64,000 nt of DNA from Bacillota bacterium (GCA_023444055.1 JAEZRV010000018.1:1-64000), one strand, 5' to 3'. Numbered from the stretch's first letter, positions 36,501 to 45,101 are shown. Program-made: numbers and translations. Notes: generated by a model not told the origin, from the sequence alone.

Positions 36501-37599
36501 TAGCCCCAACTTCAAAGGGACTATAGAATCAAGAACATGGACTATAAAGAAATTAAGTACAGGAAAAACTCAAACATTATCCTTTGACAAAATAGACACT
36601 GCAAACGGTAAATTCTATAAGAAATTTACAAGTTTAGGCTTTGGGAAATACACCATAACTCTTTCCGTAACCGATAGTTATGGGAAAGTTTCAAAGCCCT
36701 ATAGCAAAACAATAAATGTAATTGATACCATTAATCCTACAGTCTCAGTTAGCCTGAGCAATGGCAACTTCAGTGGGGAAGAAGGAGCTGCGATCACAGT
36801 AACCTGTGCTGATTCTTATTTGGGCAAGTCCTATAATAGAGGGTTAAAATCTGTTAGTTATGCATGGTCAAAAAATTCAGTGCAGCCACAAGAAAATGAT
36901 ATTGTGAAAACATTAAATTTCTATAAAGAAGGATTATATTCAGAAAGCTTTACAGCCTCACAAGTCGAAGAGGGCATTTGGTATCTGTATGTAAAAGATA
37001 AAGATTACGCAGATAATGTTAATAATAATGAAAGTTACACAAGATTCGGACCATATTCAGTTGACAAAATAAAAGCAGGGAACTTCTTTATTACAATGAT
37101 GTTGGATATTGGCTGGAGAGCATATTATTTTGATGTTTTAAATGGGATAGATGATAATCATGATGGAGTGAGTGAAAGGTATCCTAGACGCACTAATACA
37201 GACATTGGGACGTTAAAAATGCCGATAAACTACTATAACCTTGTTGGATACAACAGGACATACATCAAGGCAGGATATAAGGTTAAAGGCAAAATTGATA
37301 TTTTAGGCGAACCTGATTATGCTAAATTTAATATTAACTATACAAAAGAAGGAAAAGCATATACAGACACAGTTTATTTAACAATGACTAATGGAAATAC
37401 CTATACCTTTGAATGGATTATTCCATTGGAAACTGATGATAAAACCTTCATTAGCTTTGATTTGATTACCAAAAAGGGGAATATTACCTATGGCAATGAG
37501 AAATGGTTAGATAGGTGGGATGCAAGAAATAAATCAAGATTGGTTTTCTATGTAAAGGGTAAAGCCACTGATGACATAACCTATGTTCAAAGCCAATAA
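33511..37599 (+). CDS. Giant secreted beta-rich protein with PKD-like modules (1362 aa)
   Basis: The start ATG at 33511 overlaps the upstream stop, so translation is coupled. A membrane segment or signal sequence (about 22-45) follows a basic start. The N-terminal region carries D-I-N-I-V-N-D-G-T and a D-F-D-T-G-K segment. The middle has a carbohydrate-binding-like stretch (about 590-850, opening N-L-L-P-N-G-N-A-E, with long Ser/Thr/Asn loops). The C-terminal third has PKD-type strands (K-Y-T-I-T-L-S-V-T-D-S-Y-G-K) and an E-G-I-W-Y-L-Y-V-K-D-K-D-Y-A-D-N strand. A short repeat N-T-I-T-N-T-N-T-N-T lies near residue 740. No enzyme motif was found. With the SLH protein and the PKD protein it forms a three-gene surface operon. 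Confidence 0.78.
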   Translation: MVIDIQFYIKQFFKKYTNKKARAITTIHIILAILIITSQSYTYAYIDIVGENLPPFATMDISKKGSIDINIVNDGTTGYTTSTLSSKINEILKTRLAQEGIEYKVNVIDVDDKIINSKQSNLKTIDFDTGKKFYPLNKIGPFGADYSKICGGIKGTISYIIQPNKLTISSYSLDNEAQDDFINCANDRYLYINFYSDYIRNNLIQTSVITNSKIGRAEDSPNDPDKSSGNNIEINFSNDVKSFDLLVDGNFTISKQYGGVFSYLLMQDGNTDLQWLNRLSIYSDKIKRKAFISENMLKLTWSQDSDKYYVDFSNREYPENIYGEGKADSLSCLLNKNINLIKLGDTATKEDAIRIINENNDNGQFIGINDLDSAIAELVEYIISKSKKHTSSKLENGSYVIVSENEIPLEFEAGGLNEKTGAQAVNLTSIRSKEYIEVDSGGNYLINENKSGIDYVNIYFYDNNLSIVNCPIKVATNIRFSIPINIDYIKLTCPVIDMVKANRMTIINNDLDSGETLKYKPSVTDNENDSADIMYKFHHDNNNINGCTITNESEKSAFSGIEMSAPIERFTKPGTYEISMYAKDIPKQIADTTNLLPNGNAEIIDTSGDLLGWSTWAENFNITTFGRRVLQPFNIGGNGSFEISTEHQELQDANFDSNGELDATLSTKSNTISSMESCTQPNTVYNSACYYRDIAVAPNTSYFLSGLLATYNCSGNFVIYEMDDSYNILKYYSSNRITNTITNTNTNTIDNTSPLETSSISFTIGFTTTWLRIHIVKYETSISEEAIANKSASKELITDTPITNASLEITLGEITAASPENKLDRNRSYLFADNITLVKVLPNSNFNNYRKTSKPATTTIYAHRLPRADFTYQIENDNGTFKIKNLEDNQLSYDPDHTDKANKGITNSIWRWAEISTNGKATWNNGKVPETQKFLTGTQVIIWYKVQDSDGRNGKGEWSKPKVISTDGSLVDPLALFIATPDPLPMQNELIITDQSYSPNFKGTIESRTWTIKKLSTGKTQTLSFDKIDTANGKFYKKFTSLGFGKYTITLSVTDSYGKVSKPYSKTINVIDTINPTVSVSLSNGNFSGEEGAAITVTCADSYLGKSYNRGLKSVSYAWSKNSVQPQENDIVKTLNFYKEGLYSESFTASQVEEGIWYLYVKDKDYADNVNNNESYTRFGPYSVDKIKAGNFFITMMLDIGWRAYYFDVLNGIDDNHDGVSERYPRRTNTDIGTLKMPINYYNLVGYNRTYIKAGYKVKGKIDILGEPDYAKFNINYTKEGKAYTDTVYLTMTNGNTYTFEWIIPLETDDKTFISFDLITKKGNITYGNEKWLDRWDARNKSRLVFYVKGKATDDITYVQSQ

Positions 37600-37621
37600 C
37601 ATTAGTATTCAAGAGTTAAAA

Positions 37622-37673
37622 TTACAGCCGCCAATACTCAATGTCTTAAACACTCAAGAATCAGCGGCTGTAA
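37622..37673. other. Hairpin between convergent genes (10-bp perfect stem)
   Basis: TTACAGCCGC (37622-37631) and GCGGCTGTAA (37664-37673) enclose a 32-base loop. The loop is long for a terminator and there is no T-run, so a structured RNA or repeat remnant is possible. Confidence 0.6.
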
Positions 37674-37702
37674 GGTTTCTTGGTATGGCAAAAAATTATA
37701 AT

Positions 37703-37763
37703 TGCGGGAGATTATCAATAGAAAGTTGAAATTATGCAACAAATCGATGATAGGCCTCCCGCA
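37703..37763. other. Second hairpin between convergent genes (8-bp GC-rich stem)
   Basis: TGCGGGAG (37703-37710) pairs with CTCCCGCA (37756-37763). It lies 30 bases after the first hairpin. The two together occupy most of the gap between the surface operon and apgM. Confidence 0.5.
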
Positions 37764-37834
37764 CTGATAAACTTTTATGTGAGAAATTTGATTAATTAGT
37801 CAGTTAGCTAATCAAACCAATCAAACCAATCAAA

Positions 37835-39052
37835 TTAATCTAAGTGCCCCTTAATAAAAAGATCCATTAGCTTATAGCCTTCATCAATAAATACATTTGA
37901 TTTCTTTGCCTCAAATTCGTCGTAGCTAGAAGCAGGTGAATCAATTTCATTTGTACTGTCAAATATAATAAATGGAATAGGCTCAGCTGTATGTGTACGT
38001 AAGCTTAATGGCGTTGGATGATCTGGAAGTACTAATACCTTGTATTCATCGTGTTTTTTCATTGCCTCTAAAATGGGGCCAACTACTTCCGCATCTATTA
38101 ACTCAATTGACTTAACTTTATTATCTATCTCATATCTGTGACCGCTTTCGTCAGCTGCTTCAACATGTACATAAACAAAATCCTTACCATTTTCAAGTGC
38201 TTTAATTGCAGCGTTTGCCTTACCAATGAAATTGGTATCTACATTACCAGTAGCACCATCAACATCAATAGATTCAAGTCCTGCACATATACCAATACCC
38301 TTTAATAGGTCAACAGCAGATATCATAGCACCTGTTTTATTATATTTTTCAGGAAAGGATGATAATGCTGGTTTTTTACCTTCACCCCAAAGCCAGATAG
38401 AATTTGCAGGTCTAAGTCCACGAGCTTTCCTATCTAAGTTTACAGGATGGTCTTTCAAAATATTATAGCTCTTTTTCATCATATTAAGTAAAAGCCCTGA
38501 TTCTTCTTTTGGCAAGTACTCAGTTACTTTTCTATCAGAAATATCATGGGGAGGAGTACAGCCTAAGTTTGTTTTGCCATTATTCCATACCATACAATGC
38601 CTGTAGCTTATTCCTGGATAGAAAGTTATATCACTACTTTTAAGCTCGCTATTTACTGCTTCTATTAGAATTTTTGCTTCTGCAGTAGAAATCTCATCAG
38701 AACTATAATCTATCATAGTTTTATCTGCATAGTCATCCTCGGCTTCAGATAAACAAACCAGATTACATCTAAGAGCAACATCTGTTGGAGATAACTCAAT
38801 ACCCATGCTCACAGCTTCCAATGGAGAACGGCCAGTGTAATAAACCTTCGGATTGTAGCCCATAACAGAAAGATTTGCAGCATCACTTCCAGGAGCTATT
38901 CCATCAGGGATAGTTTTAACTAAGCCTACGGTTCCTTTTTTTGCCAGCATATCTATATTTGGCTTTTTAGCATATTGAAGAGGAGTCTTATTATCTAGCT
39001 CAGGTATGGGGTAATCCGCCATACCATCGCCTAAAATTACGATATATTTCAT
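37835..39052 (-). CDS. apgM: Cofactor-independent phosphoglycerate mutase, archaeal (ApgM) type
   Basis: Interconverts 3- and 2-phosphoglycerate in glycolysis without 2,3-bisphosphoglycerate. The 405-residue protein belongs to the alkaline-phosphatase superfamily: I-L-G-D-G-M-A-D-Y-P (metal site, residues 6-15), P-G-S-D-A-A-N-L-S-V-M-G-Y (with the phosphoserine position), Y-T-G-R-S-P-L-E-A, C-T-P-P-H-D, V-H-V-E-A-A-D-E-S-G-H and L-P-D-H-P-T-P. Length and motifs are those of the archaeal-type family, which is common in clostridia. It is monocistronic, preceded by AAAGGAT, and separated from glnS by a repeat array. Confidence 0.93.
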   Translation of the reverse strand: MKYIVILGDGMADYPIPELDNKTPLQYAKKPNIDMLAKKGTVGLVKTIPDGIAPGSDAANLSVMGYNPKVYYTGRSPLEAVSMGIELSPTDVALRCNLVCLSEAEDDYADKTMIDYSSDEISTAEAKILIEAVNSELKSSDITFYPGISYRHCMVWNNGKTNLGCTPPHDISDRKVTEYLPKEESGLLLNMMKKSYNILKDHPVNLDRKARGLRPANSIWLWGEGKKPALSSFPEKYNKTGAMISAVDLLKGIGICAGLESIDVDGATGNVDTNFIGKANAAIKALENGKDFVYVHVEAADESGHRYEIDNKVKSIELIDAEVVGPILEAMKKHDEYKVLVLPDHPTPLSLRTHTAEPIPFIIFDSTNEIDSPASSYDEFEAKKSNVFIDEGYKLMDLFIKGHLD

Positions 39053-39097
39053 AAAATCAAATCCTTTTCATTTTAAATTTAATAACTCAACTTCTTG

Positions 39098-39345
39098 TAA
39101 TTATTAATCAACTTTTTAAAATTATTAGTCAACCTTTTAAATTATTAGTCAACTTCTTATTAATCAACTTTCATAATAATTTACTTCACTCTATTAAAAC
39201 TGCTTTGGTATTGGTAATAGTTATTATTGAGTCATTTACTAATTCATTAAGTCAGTTATCAATTCATTAAATCATTACCAATTTATTAAATCAGTTACCA
39301 ATTCATTAAGTCAGTTATCAATTTATTGAGTCTGTTATTAATTGG
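39098..39345. repeat. Tandem repeats between glnS and apgM (about 20-bp units)
   Basis: Two related arrays. From 39098 to 39170, units of ATTATTAGTCAACTTTTAAA type. From 39229 to the glnS stop codon, about six units of 20 bases, such as AGTCAGTTATCAATTCATTA, each slightly varied. The second array abuts the glnS stop. No hairpin with a T-run is visible. The array may have grown by slippage. Confidence 0.85.
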
Positions 39346-41061
39346 TTAGCCTTTAACAGCAACCTTTGCCCAAGTATCTTTCAAACCAACTGTACGGTTA
39401 AATATAAGCTTGCTTTCACTTGAGGTTATATCTGCACAATAGTAGCCCATTCTTAGGAATTGGAAGCGATCACCTGGCTTTGCATTAACCAAGCTTGGCT
39501 CTACCATACAATTCTCAAGTATCTCCAAGGAATTAGGGTTTATGTTGGATCTAAAGTCTTTTCCATCCTCTACATCTTCAGGATCAGTTTTAGCAAACAA
39601 ATGATCGTATAAGCGAATCTCAGCTTTGACAGCATGTTCTGCTGAAACCCAATGCAGAGTACCTTTTACTTTTCTACCATCAGGTGAGTTTCCACCCTTT
39701 GAAGCTGGGTCGTAGGAGCATCTAAGTTCAACTATTTCACCGGTTGCTTCATCCTTAATTACTCTTTCACATTTAATGAAATAGGTATTCTTCAAGCGAA
39801 CTTCAGTACCTGGTGCTAAACGGAAAAATTTCTTAGGAGGATTTTCCATAAAGTCATCCTGTTCAATAAATATTTCTCTTGAGAATGGTACTTTCCTAGT
39901 TCCCATTTCAGGATTCTCAGGATTATTTTCAACATCAAACCATTCTACCTGACCTTCTGGATAGTTTTCTATAACAACTTTTAATGGATTTAGTACCGCC
40001 ATTACTCTTGGAGCATTTGCATTTAAATCTTCCCTTATACAATGCTCAAGCAAAGCAAAGTCAACCATGCTATTATTTTTTGCAACGCCAATTTTTTCGC
40101 AGAAAGTTCTTATTGAGGCAGGGGTGTAGCCACGCCTTCTTAAACCTGAAATAGTAGGCATTCTAGGATCATCCCAACCGCTAACATACTTTTCATTTAC
40201 AAGCTGTAAGAGTTTGCGCTTGCTCATTTGAGTGTATGCAAGATTTAGACGGGCAAATTCTATCTGTCTTGGTTTTGCAGGCAAGTCAACATTTTCTTTT
40301 ACCCAGTCATATAGAGGTCTGTGGTCTTCAAATTCTAATGAACACAGGGAGTGGGTAATACCTTCTATTACATCTTCAATTGGATGAGCATAGTCGTACA
40401 TAGGATAAATACACCAGTTATCACCTGTTCTATGGTGATGTGCTCGTGCAATTCTGTATATAACAGGATCTCTCATGTTAATATTTGGAGAAGACATATC
40501 TATTTTTGCTCTTAATACCTTTGAGCCATCAGCGAATTCACCGTTTTTCATTCTTTCAAATAAATCAAGGTTTTCCTCAATAGATCTATCTCTGTAGGGG
40601 CTATTTTTTCCAGGTGAGGTCAAAGTTCCTCTATACTCTCTCATTTCATCAGCAGTTAAATCACATACAAATGCTAAGCCCTTATTTATTAGCTTAACTG
40701 CACAATCGTACATTTTATCAAAGTAATTAGATGCATAAAAGAGGTTATCCCAATTAAAACCAAGCCATTTAACATCTTCTTGAATTGATTCAACATACTC
40801 AACATCTTCCTTGCTTGGGTTTGTATCATCAAAACGAAGATTGCATTTTCCGCCATATTTTAATGCAGTACCAAAATCTATGCATATTGCTTTTGCATGA
40901 CCTATATGGAGGTATCCATTTGGTTCAGGCGGAAATCTTGTGTGTATTTCATTATTTGGAACTCTACCAGCTGCTAAATCCTCATCAATAAAATCATATA
41001 TAAAATTCGAAGATACAAATTCATCCTCATTATTAATATCATTTTTAATTTCGTCTGACAT
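39346..41061 (-). CDS. glnS: Glutaminyl-tRNA synthetase
   Basis: Charges tRNA-Gln with glutamine. The 571-residue class Ic enzyme has P-P-E-P-N-G-Y-L-H-I-G-H (HIGH motif at 52-55), F-D-D-T-N-P, the Y-D-Y-A-H-P-I-E-D motif for the amino acid site, and M-S-K-R-K-L in place of KMSKS. The C-terminal beta-barrel anticodon domain is present. A separate GlnRS is less common in Firmicutes, where many use the GatCAB route; clostridia often have both. It follows gltX by 48 bases on the same strand and is most likely co-transcribed under the T-box leader. Confidence 0.96.
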   Translation of the reverse strand: MSDEIKNDINNEDEFVSSNFIYDFIDEDLAAGRVPNNEIHTRFPPEPNGYLHIGHAKAICIDFGTALKYGGKCNLRFDDTNPSKEDVEYVESIQEDVKWLGFNWDNLFYASNYFDKMYDCAVKLINKGLAFVCDLTADEMREYRGTLTSPGKNSPYRDRSIEENLDLFERMKNGEFADGSKVLRAKIDMSSPNINMRDPVIYRIARAHHHRTGDNWCIYPMYDYAHPIEDVIEGITHSLCSLEFEDHRPLYDWVKENVDLPAKPRQIEFARLNLAYTQMSKRKLLQLVNEKYVSGWDDPRMPTISGLRRRGYTPASIRTFCEKIGVAKNNSMVDFALLEHCIREDLNANAPRVMAVLNPLKVVIENYPEGQVEWFDVENNPENPEMGTRKVPFSREIFIEQDDFMENPPKKFFRLAPGTEVRLKNTYFIKCERVIKDEATGEIVELRCSYDPASKGGNSPDGRKVKGTLHWVSAEHAVKAEIRLYDHLFAKTDPEDVEDGKDFRSNINPNSLEILENCMVEPSLVNAKPGDRFQFLRMGYYCADITSSESKLIFNRTVGLKDTWAKVAVKG

Positions 41062-41109
41062 ACTTTACTCTCCTATCTTTAACTATATGCACTTTTTAGT
41101 TTCCTAGAG

Positions 41110-42582
41110 CTATATAGCGCTTTTTAGTTTTTCAATACCAACATTAATTCGTCTAAGTGTTTCTTCTTTTCCTAGAATATCGGCTATTTCAATGGCTCCA
41201 CCAGGTGTTACAGCTTTGCCTGATATAGCAGTTCTGACTGGCCATAGCATTAAGCTGTTTTTAATACCTAATGCTTCAATATGAGCAAATAATGCTGCAT
41301 GTATTGTTTCTTCATTCCATTCACTAACCGCTTCTAGAATTGGTAATGCAGAGTTTAAGTTCTCTAGTGAATTTTCTAATGTAGTTTTACTCTTTTTATG
41401 AACGTACATATTAACATCATAATCAGGCAATTCATTGATAAAATCAATGGTTTCAGGAATTGCTGTCAAGACTTCTGTTCTTACCTGCAGCAATTTACTA
41501 AGCTTTAATGTGTCAATGTTGGCTTGGCAACTTCCACTGTTTGTTAAAGCCTTCTCATAGAAAGGTTTTGCCAGCTTATCGAACTCTTCAACAGGCATTT
41601 TTCTGATATATTCACCGTTCATCCAAGTGAGCTTGTTTATATCAAAAATTGCAGGAGCTTTACTGATACCAGATATTTCAAAAACTTCTTCTAACTCTTT
41701 GAGAGAGTAGATTTCTTGATTTGTGCTTGGACTCCAGCCAAGTAGAACAACATAGTTTACTATAGCCTCTACAAGATAACCCATTGAAACCAAATCCTCA
41801 AATGAAGGATCACCGGCTCTTTTACTAAGCTTTTGCCCTGATGCTTTAAGAATTAATGGAACATGGACATAAGTTGGAATATCCCATCCGAAAGCCTGAT
41901 ACAAAAGATTATATTTAGGGGTAGAGGAGAGGTACTCATTTCCTCTTACTACGTGAGTTATAGCCATCTGGTGATCATCAATAACATTTGCAAAATTGTA
42001 TGTTGGCAATCCATCAGTCTTAATTAGAATTTGATCATCAAGCTCGCTATTATCTACTGTTATCGTGCCATAAACGGCGTCTTCAAAGCTTGTAGAACCT
42101 GTGTCAGGCATTTTTTGCCTAATAACATAAGGCTCATTATTAGCTAATTTTTGTTCGATTTCTTCTTTCGAAAGCTTTAGACAATGGCGGTCATATCTGT
42201 GACCATGACCTGCTGCATCCTGTTCTTCTTTTAACTCAGCTAATCTCTCTTTTGTACAGAAACAGTAATAAGCAGCACCTATGTCAACTAGCTTTTTAGC
42301 ATAATCAAGGTACATGCCTTTTCTTTCACTCTGAACATAAGGACCATAGTCTCCACCTACATCCGGGCCTTCATCGTGATTAATTCCTGCAAGCTTTAGG
42401 GTTTTATAAATAACATCAACTGCACCTTCAACATAACGTTCTTGGTCAGTATCCTCTATTCTTAAAATAAATTTTCCATTATCCTTTTTTGCTATTAAGT
42501 ATTCATACAGTGCAGTTCTTAAGTTTCCAATATGCATATATCCAGTTGGACTTGGAGCATATCTTGTTCTAGTAGTTTGCAT
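41110..42582 (-). CDS. gltX: Glutamyl-tRNA synthetase
   Basis: Charges tRNA-Glu with glutamate. The 490-residue class Ic enzyme starts R-T-R-Y-A-P-S-P-T-G-Y-M-H-I-G-N (HIGH-like motif 17-20), with R-I-E-D-T-D-Q-E-R, the zinc-region cysteines (Y-C-F-C, then C-L), H-V-V-R-G-N-E-Y-L-S-S-T-P and K-L-S-K-R-A-G as KMSKS. The C-terminal helical anticodon-binding domain is complete. GAAAGGAG lies ahead of the ATG. It is the first gene of gltX-glnS and is preceded by a T-box leader of about 290 bases, so expression should rise when tRNA-Glu is uncharged. Confidence 0.96.
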   Translation of the reverse strand: MQTTRTRYAPSPTGYMHIGNLRTALYEYLIAKKDNGKFILRIEDTDQERYVEGAVDVIYKTLKLAGINHDEGPDVGGDYGPYVQSERKGMYLDYAKKLVDIGAAYYCFCTKERLAELKEEQDAAGHGHRYDRHCLKLSKEEIEQKLANNEPYVIRQKMPDTGSTSFEDAVYGTITVDNSELDDQILIKTDGLPTYNFANVIDDHQMAITHVVRGNEYLSSTPKYNLLYQAFGWDIPTYVHVPLILKASGQKLSKRAGDPSFEDLVSMGYLVEAIVNYVVLLGWSPSTNQEIYSLKELEEVFEISGISKAPAIFDINKLTWMNGEYIRKMPVEEFDKLAKPFYEKALTNSGSCQANIDTLKLSKLLQVRTEVLTAIPETIDFINELPDYDVNMYVHKKSKTTLENSLENLNSALPILEAVSEWNEETIHAALFAHIEALGIKNSLMLWPVRTAISGKAVTPGGAIEIADILGKEETLRRINVGIEKLKSAI

Positions 42583-42689
42583 TTTACAATCTCCTTTCGT
42601 ACTATAAAATTGGTTTTGAAAAAATAGGTTAAAAAAAACTAAATATAAAATAATAAATTATTTCGTTATTAAGTTATAAAAAAATATAA

Positions 42690-42980
42690 AAACCTCCCGT
42701 CCATATGCAGGACGAAAGGTTAATCTTCCGCGGTACCACCGTGCTTGGCAAAGCCCTCTTTTCTCTGTAACGGGAGTTCCCGTCAAGCTTACTTCAGATT
42801 AATAGAATTTAAACAGTGTTGCCACTGTTATCAGATTAACTAAAAAAATCAATATTTAAAATATCGTTTATTAATTAATCTAAAAAATTGAATAAATCTG
42901 TTTCTTCAGCTCAATGCTCGGATACCTGTTTCCATCAGTGCTCATGCCGACCTCTCACCACCGTCGACTCTCTGAAGTCA
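42690..42980 (-). promoter_or_regulatory. T-box leader controlling gltX-glnS
   Basis: Read on the - strand. Stem I runs from a CTTCAGAGAG/AGCTGAAG closing pair. The conserved T-box GGTGGTACCGCGG (42741-42729) would pair with the CCA end of uncharged tRNA. A terminator stem follows (AACCTTTCGTCC.., GGACGGGAGGTTTTT, ending near 42690). A GAG codon in the 3' side of Stem I (CCGAGCATTGAGCTG) could be the glutamate specifier; the exact triplet was not proven. Confidence 0.92.
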
Positions 42981-43123
42981 ATATTAATAAAAAAGTCAGT
43001 GCCCAATAATAAATAGAAATTATTTTTCTAAGCATTAGTGACACTTAATCAGACACAAATTTGACATAATGAACTTAAAGATGTACTTATTATCGTCATT
43101 GCTAATAAATATCAATTTGTTTT

Positions 43124-43153
43124 ATTATATTATTTAATTCAAATGACTGTCAA
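43124..43153 (-). promoter_or_regulatory. Promoter of the T-box gltX-glnS transcript
   Basis: On the - strand: TTGACA (43153-43148), 18 bases, TATAAT (43129-43124), about 145 bases before Stem I. The -35 box overlaps the start of a decayed + strand frame. Confidence 0.75.
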
Positions 43154-43250
43154 GGCTGGATATGATGAATTAGTAAAATATTCTATAAATAGGTTGCAAG
43201 AATTGGGTGCTGAATTTGTTTGCTTAAGCGAAATGAAATTGATACTATAA
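43143..43250 (+). pseudogene. C-terminal gene remnant (35 codons)
   Basis: A short frame reading V-K-A-G-Y-D-E-L-V-K-Y-S-I-N-R-L-Q-E-L-G, which looks like the tail of a longer enzyme. It has no ribosome-binding site and its start overlaps the gltX promoter. A second unassigned 48-codon frame follows at 43267-43413 (MNLYIKDDNNYFLCW). Both lie in the 900-base gap that opens the second island; neither is likely to be functional. Confidence 0.4.
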
Positions 43251-43477
43251 GTTTATAGAGAAAAATATGAATTTGTATATAAAAGATGATAACAATTATT
43301 TTCTTTGTTGGAAAACTGATGAATATATGCTCTATGGAATTCCAGTGATACGAAATGCTATAAATGAAAATACAACTTGTTTGAGTGTTAAATATTATTT
43401 AAAAAGGTATTAGTATCATACATTAAATATGTTTGCAGTATGGAGCAGGCATGCTAGGCTATCTCAAGAGCGGAAGA

Positions 43478-43517
43478 CTCTGGTTTCTATTTAGCGTGGA
43501 AATCAGAGCCTTACTTT
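43478..43517 (+). terminator. Terminator-like hairpin
   Basis: CTCTGGTTTC (43478-43487) pairs with GAAATCAGAG (43499-43508) with one G-T pair. CCTTACTTTTTG follows. Confidence 0.55.
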
Positions 43518-43528
43518 TTGCTTTTCAG

Positions 43529-43762
43529 CACGTCTGCGGGTTCATACTGTCAACAACCAAGCGAAAACTGGTATAAGCCCAAATACATTACAATACCTTA
43601 TGGGACATTCTGATATCTCAGTTACAATGAATGTGTACACATATTGGATTCGAAGATGCCAAGGAAGAATTTAAGAAAATGGAAGAGTTCAGAAAGGCAC
43701 AGGTGGAGGTAAAAGAGCAGAATGAGAAGCCTGTTTCGAAGAGAATGTTTAAGGTAATTTAA
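43529..43762 (+). pseudogene. Tyrosine integrase C-terminal remnant
   Basis: The end of a Tn916/ICE-type tyrosine recombinase: T-G-I-S-P-N-T-L-Q-Y-L-M-G-H-S-D-I-S-V-T, then M-N-V-Y-T, where the frame shifts, and on as I-G-F-E-D-A-K-E-E-F-K-K-M-E-E-F to K-R-M-F-K-V-I and stop. The active-site box with the Arg and first His is degraded by another shift near 43560. Only about 70 residues survive, so an integrative element once ended here. Confidence 0.8.
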
Positions 43763-43877
43763 GTTAGCAGAATGGTGACGTTCTGGGATGACCTGGGATG
43801 TCTTTTTTTATTTGTAAAATCAAGAAAATTCTGATATTATTATTTTGCATAATTATGTCTAAAAGGAGCAAACCATT

Positions 43878-44774
43878 ATGGAAACACATTATTTAATTGA
43901 TTATGAAAATTGCCATAAGGACGGGCTTGCCGGATGTGATAAATTAAAAGGCACTGACCACATTTATTTATTCTATACAGATAATGCAAAAGATACAACA
44001 TTTGATATTTTTATTAATCATGGGAAAGCAGAATTGATTATAAAGAAAGTTCCTTTGGGAGACCAATCGTTAGACAAGCACCTTATTGCCTATCTTGGAT
44101 ATTTAATCGGAAAAAATACTGGTAAACAGGCAGAGTATGTGATTATTAGCAAAGACACAGGTTATGACAAGGTTAGTTCCTTTCTGCAACTTGAAGAGAA
44201 GAATAGTAAAATAACCAGATATAACAAAATCGCAAAAAAGACATCAGAGACTCAGAAGACAGAGAAGAAAAAGACTACTACTGCTAATCAAACTCCACAA
44301 AAGACAACTAAGTTTAATTCTGATAAAAAGACGAAACTTAATCAGCAGGTACAACAGGCATTGAGCTCATCAGATGTGGAATACGGACCGGGAGTAATTA
44401 ATGCCGTTGCTAAGGTCGTTACTTCTCATTATGAAGAGAAACGATTTATGAATGAAGTTCATAATGAACTTCGTAAAATGTACCCGGATGATTATCTCGA
44501 TGTTTATGCAGATATAAAACCTATTTTGAGTAAATATGCTACTGAACAGGATAAGAAAAGCGCGGGAGCGAATAAAACTCTTATTCACAATGAGATTCAG
44601 CAAATTTTGAGCAGGGCAAATGCTGGAAAAGAAGCTATTGCACTTGTTCCTGGACTTGTTGTGAAGTATATTGACGAGAAGAATGCTAAACAAGTAATTT
44701 ACAGAGAGATCCTTCAGAAATTTGGACAGATGAAGGGATTGGATGTTTACAAACGTATAAAAAAGCATATTTAA
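43878..44774 (+). CDS. PIN/NYN-like nuclease-fold protein with two C-terminal repeats (298 aa)
   Basis: The N-terminal domain (1-115) starts Y-L-I-D-Y-E-N-C-H-K-D-G. It has acidic residues at the positions expected of a PIN-like ribonuclease: D8 and E10, D-Q-S-L-D-K-H-L in the middle and S-K-D-T-G-Y-D-K near 95. A Lys/Thr/Gln-rich linker (about 120-155) follows. The C-terminus holds two copies of a helical unit of about 65 residues (V-Q-Q-A-L-S-S and I-Q-Q-I-L-S-R starts, each ending in a Y-x-D or Y-K-R-I-K helix), perhaps an RNA-binding part. AAAGGAG precedes the ATG. Lying between an integrase remnant and an AbiH gene, it is probably mobile-element cargo. Its target is unknown. Confidence 0.78.
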   Translation: METHYLIDYENCHKDGLAGCDKLKGTDHIYLFYTDNAKDTTFDIFINHGKAELIIKKVPLGDQSLDKHLIAYLGYLIGKNTGKQAEYVIISKDTGYDKVSSFLQLEEKNSKITRYNKIAKKTSETQKTEKKKTTTANQTPQKTTKFNSDKKTKLNQQVQQALSSSDVEYGPGVINAVAKVVTSHYEEKRFMNEVHNELRKMYPDDYLDVYADIKPILSKYATEQDKKSAGANKTLIHNEIQQILSRANAGKEAIALVPGLVVKYIDEKNAKQVIYREILQKFGQMKGLDVYKRIKKHI

Positions 44775-44975
44775 ATCAATAGTTTGTAACAAGGAGTAAT
44801 AAATGGAAGAAACATTTTTTTGATGGAATAAAGCAAGTTCCATACTATACTTTCTAGTCAGTTTTGCACCGCGCTCATCTTTACAAGATGTACACCCTAA
44901 ACTGACTACGATTTGACTACTACACAAGGATATAATGTGCCAACTTATGCTTGCTTACGGCATATTGTGTAGATT

Positions 44976-45101
44976 TTGAAAGAAAAATATGAGAGTGAGG
45001 GAAGCTCGCATAACCTTGCAAAACAGGGCATTTCTAGGCAAATTAAGAAGTTTGATAACAATGATAAATTTACTATTCATCTGCCACGGAGGATTAAATA
45101 A
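44976..45101 (+). pseudogene. C-terminal remnant abutting the AbiH gene (41 codons)
   Basis: From a TTG the frame reads K-E-K-Y-E-S-E-G-S-S-H-N-L-A-K-Q-G-I-S-R and ends I-H-L-P-R-R-I-K-stop, with the stop touching the AbiH start codon. It has no start signals and looks like the tail of a lost upstream gene, perhaps once co-transcribed with abiH. The 44775-44975 stretch also holds an inverted repeat (CTACACAA.. / ..TTGTGTAG, about 44919-44972). Confidence 0.4.
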
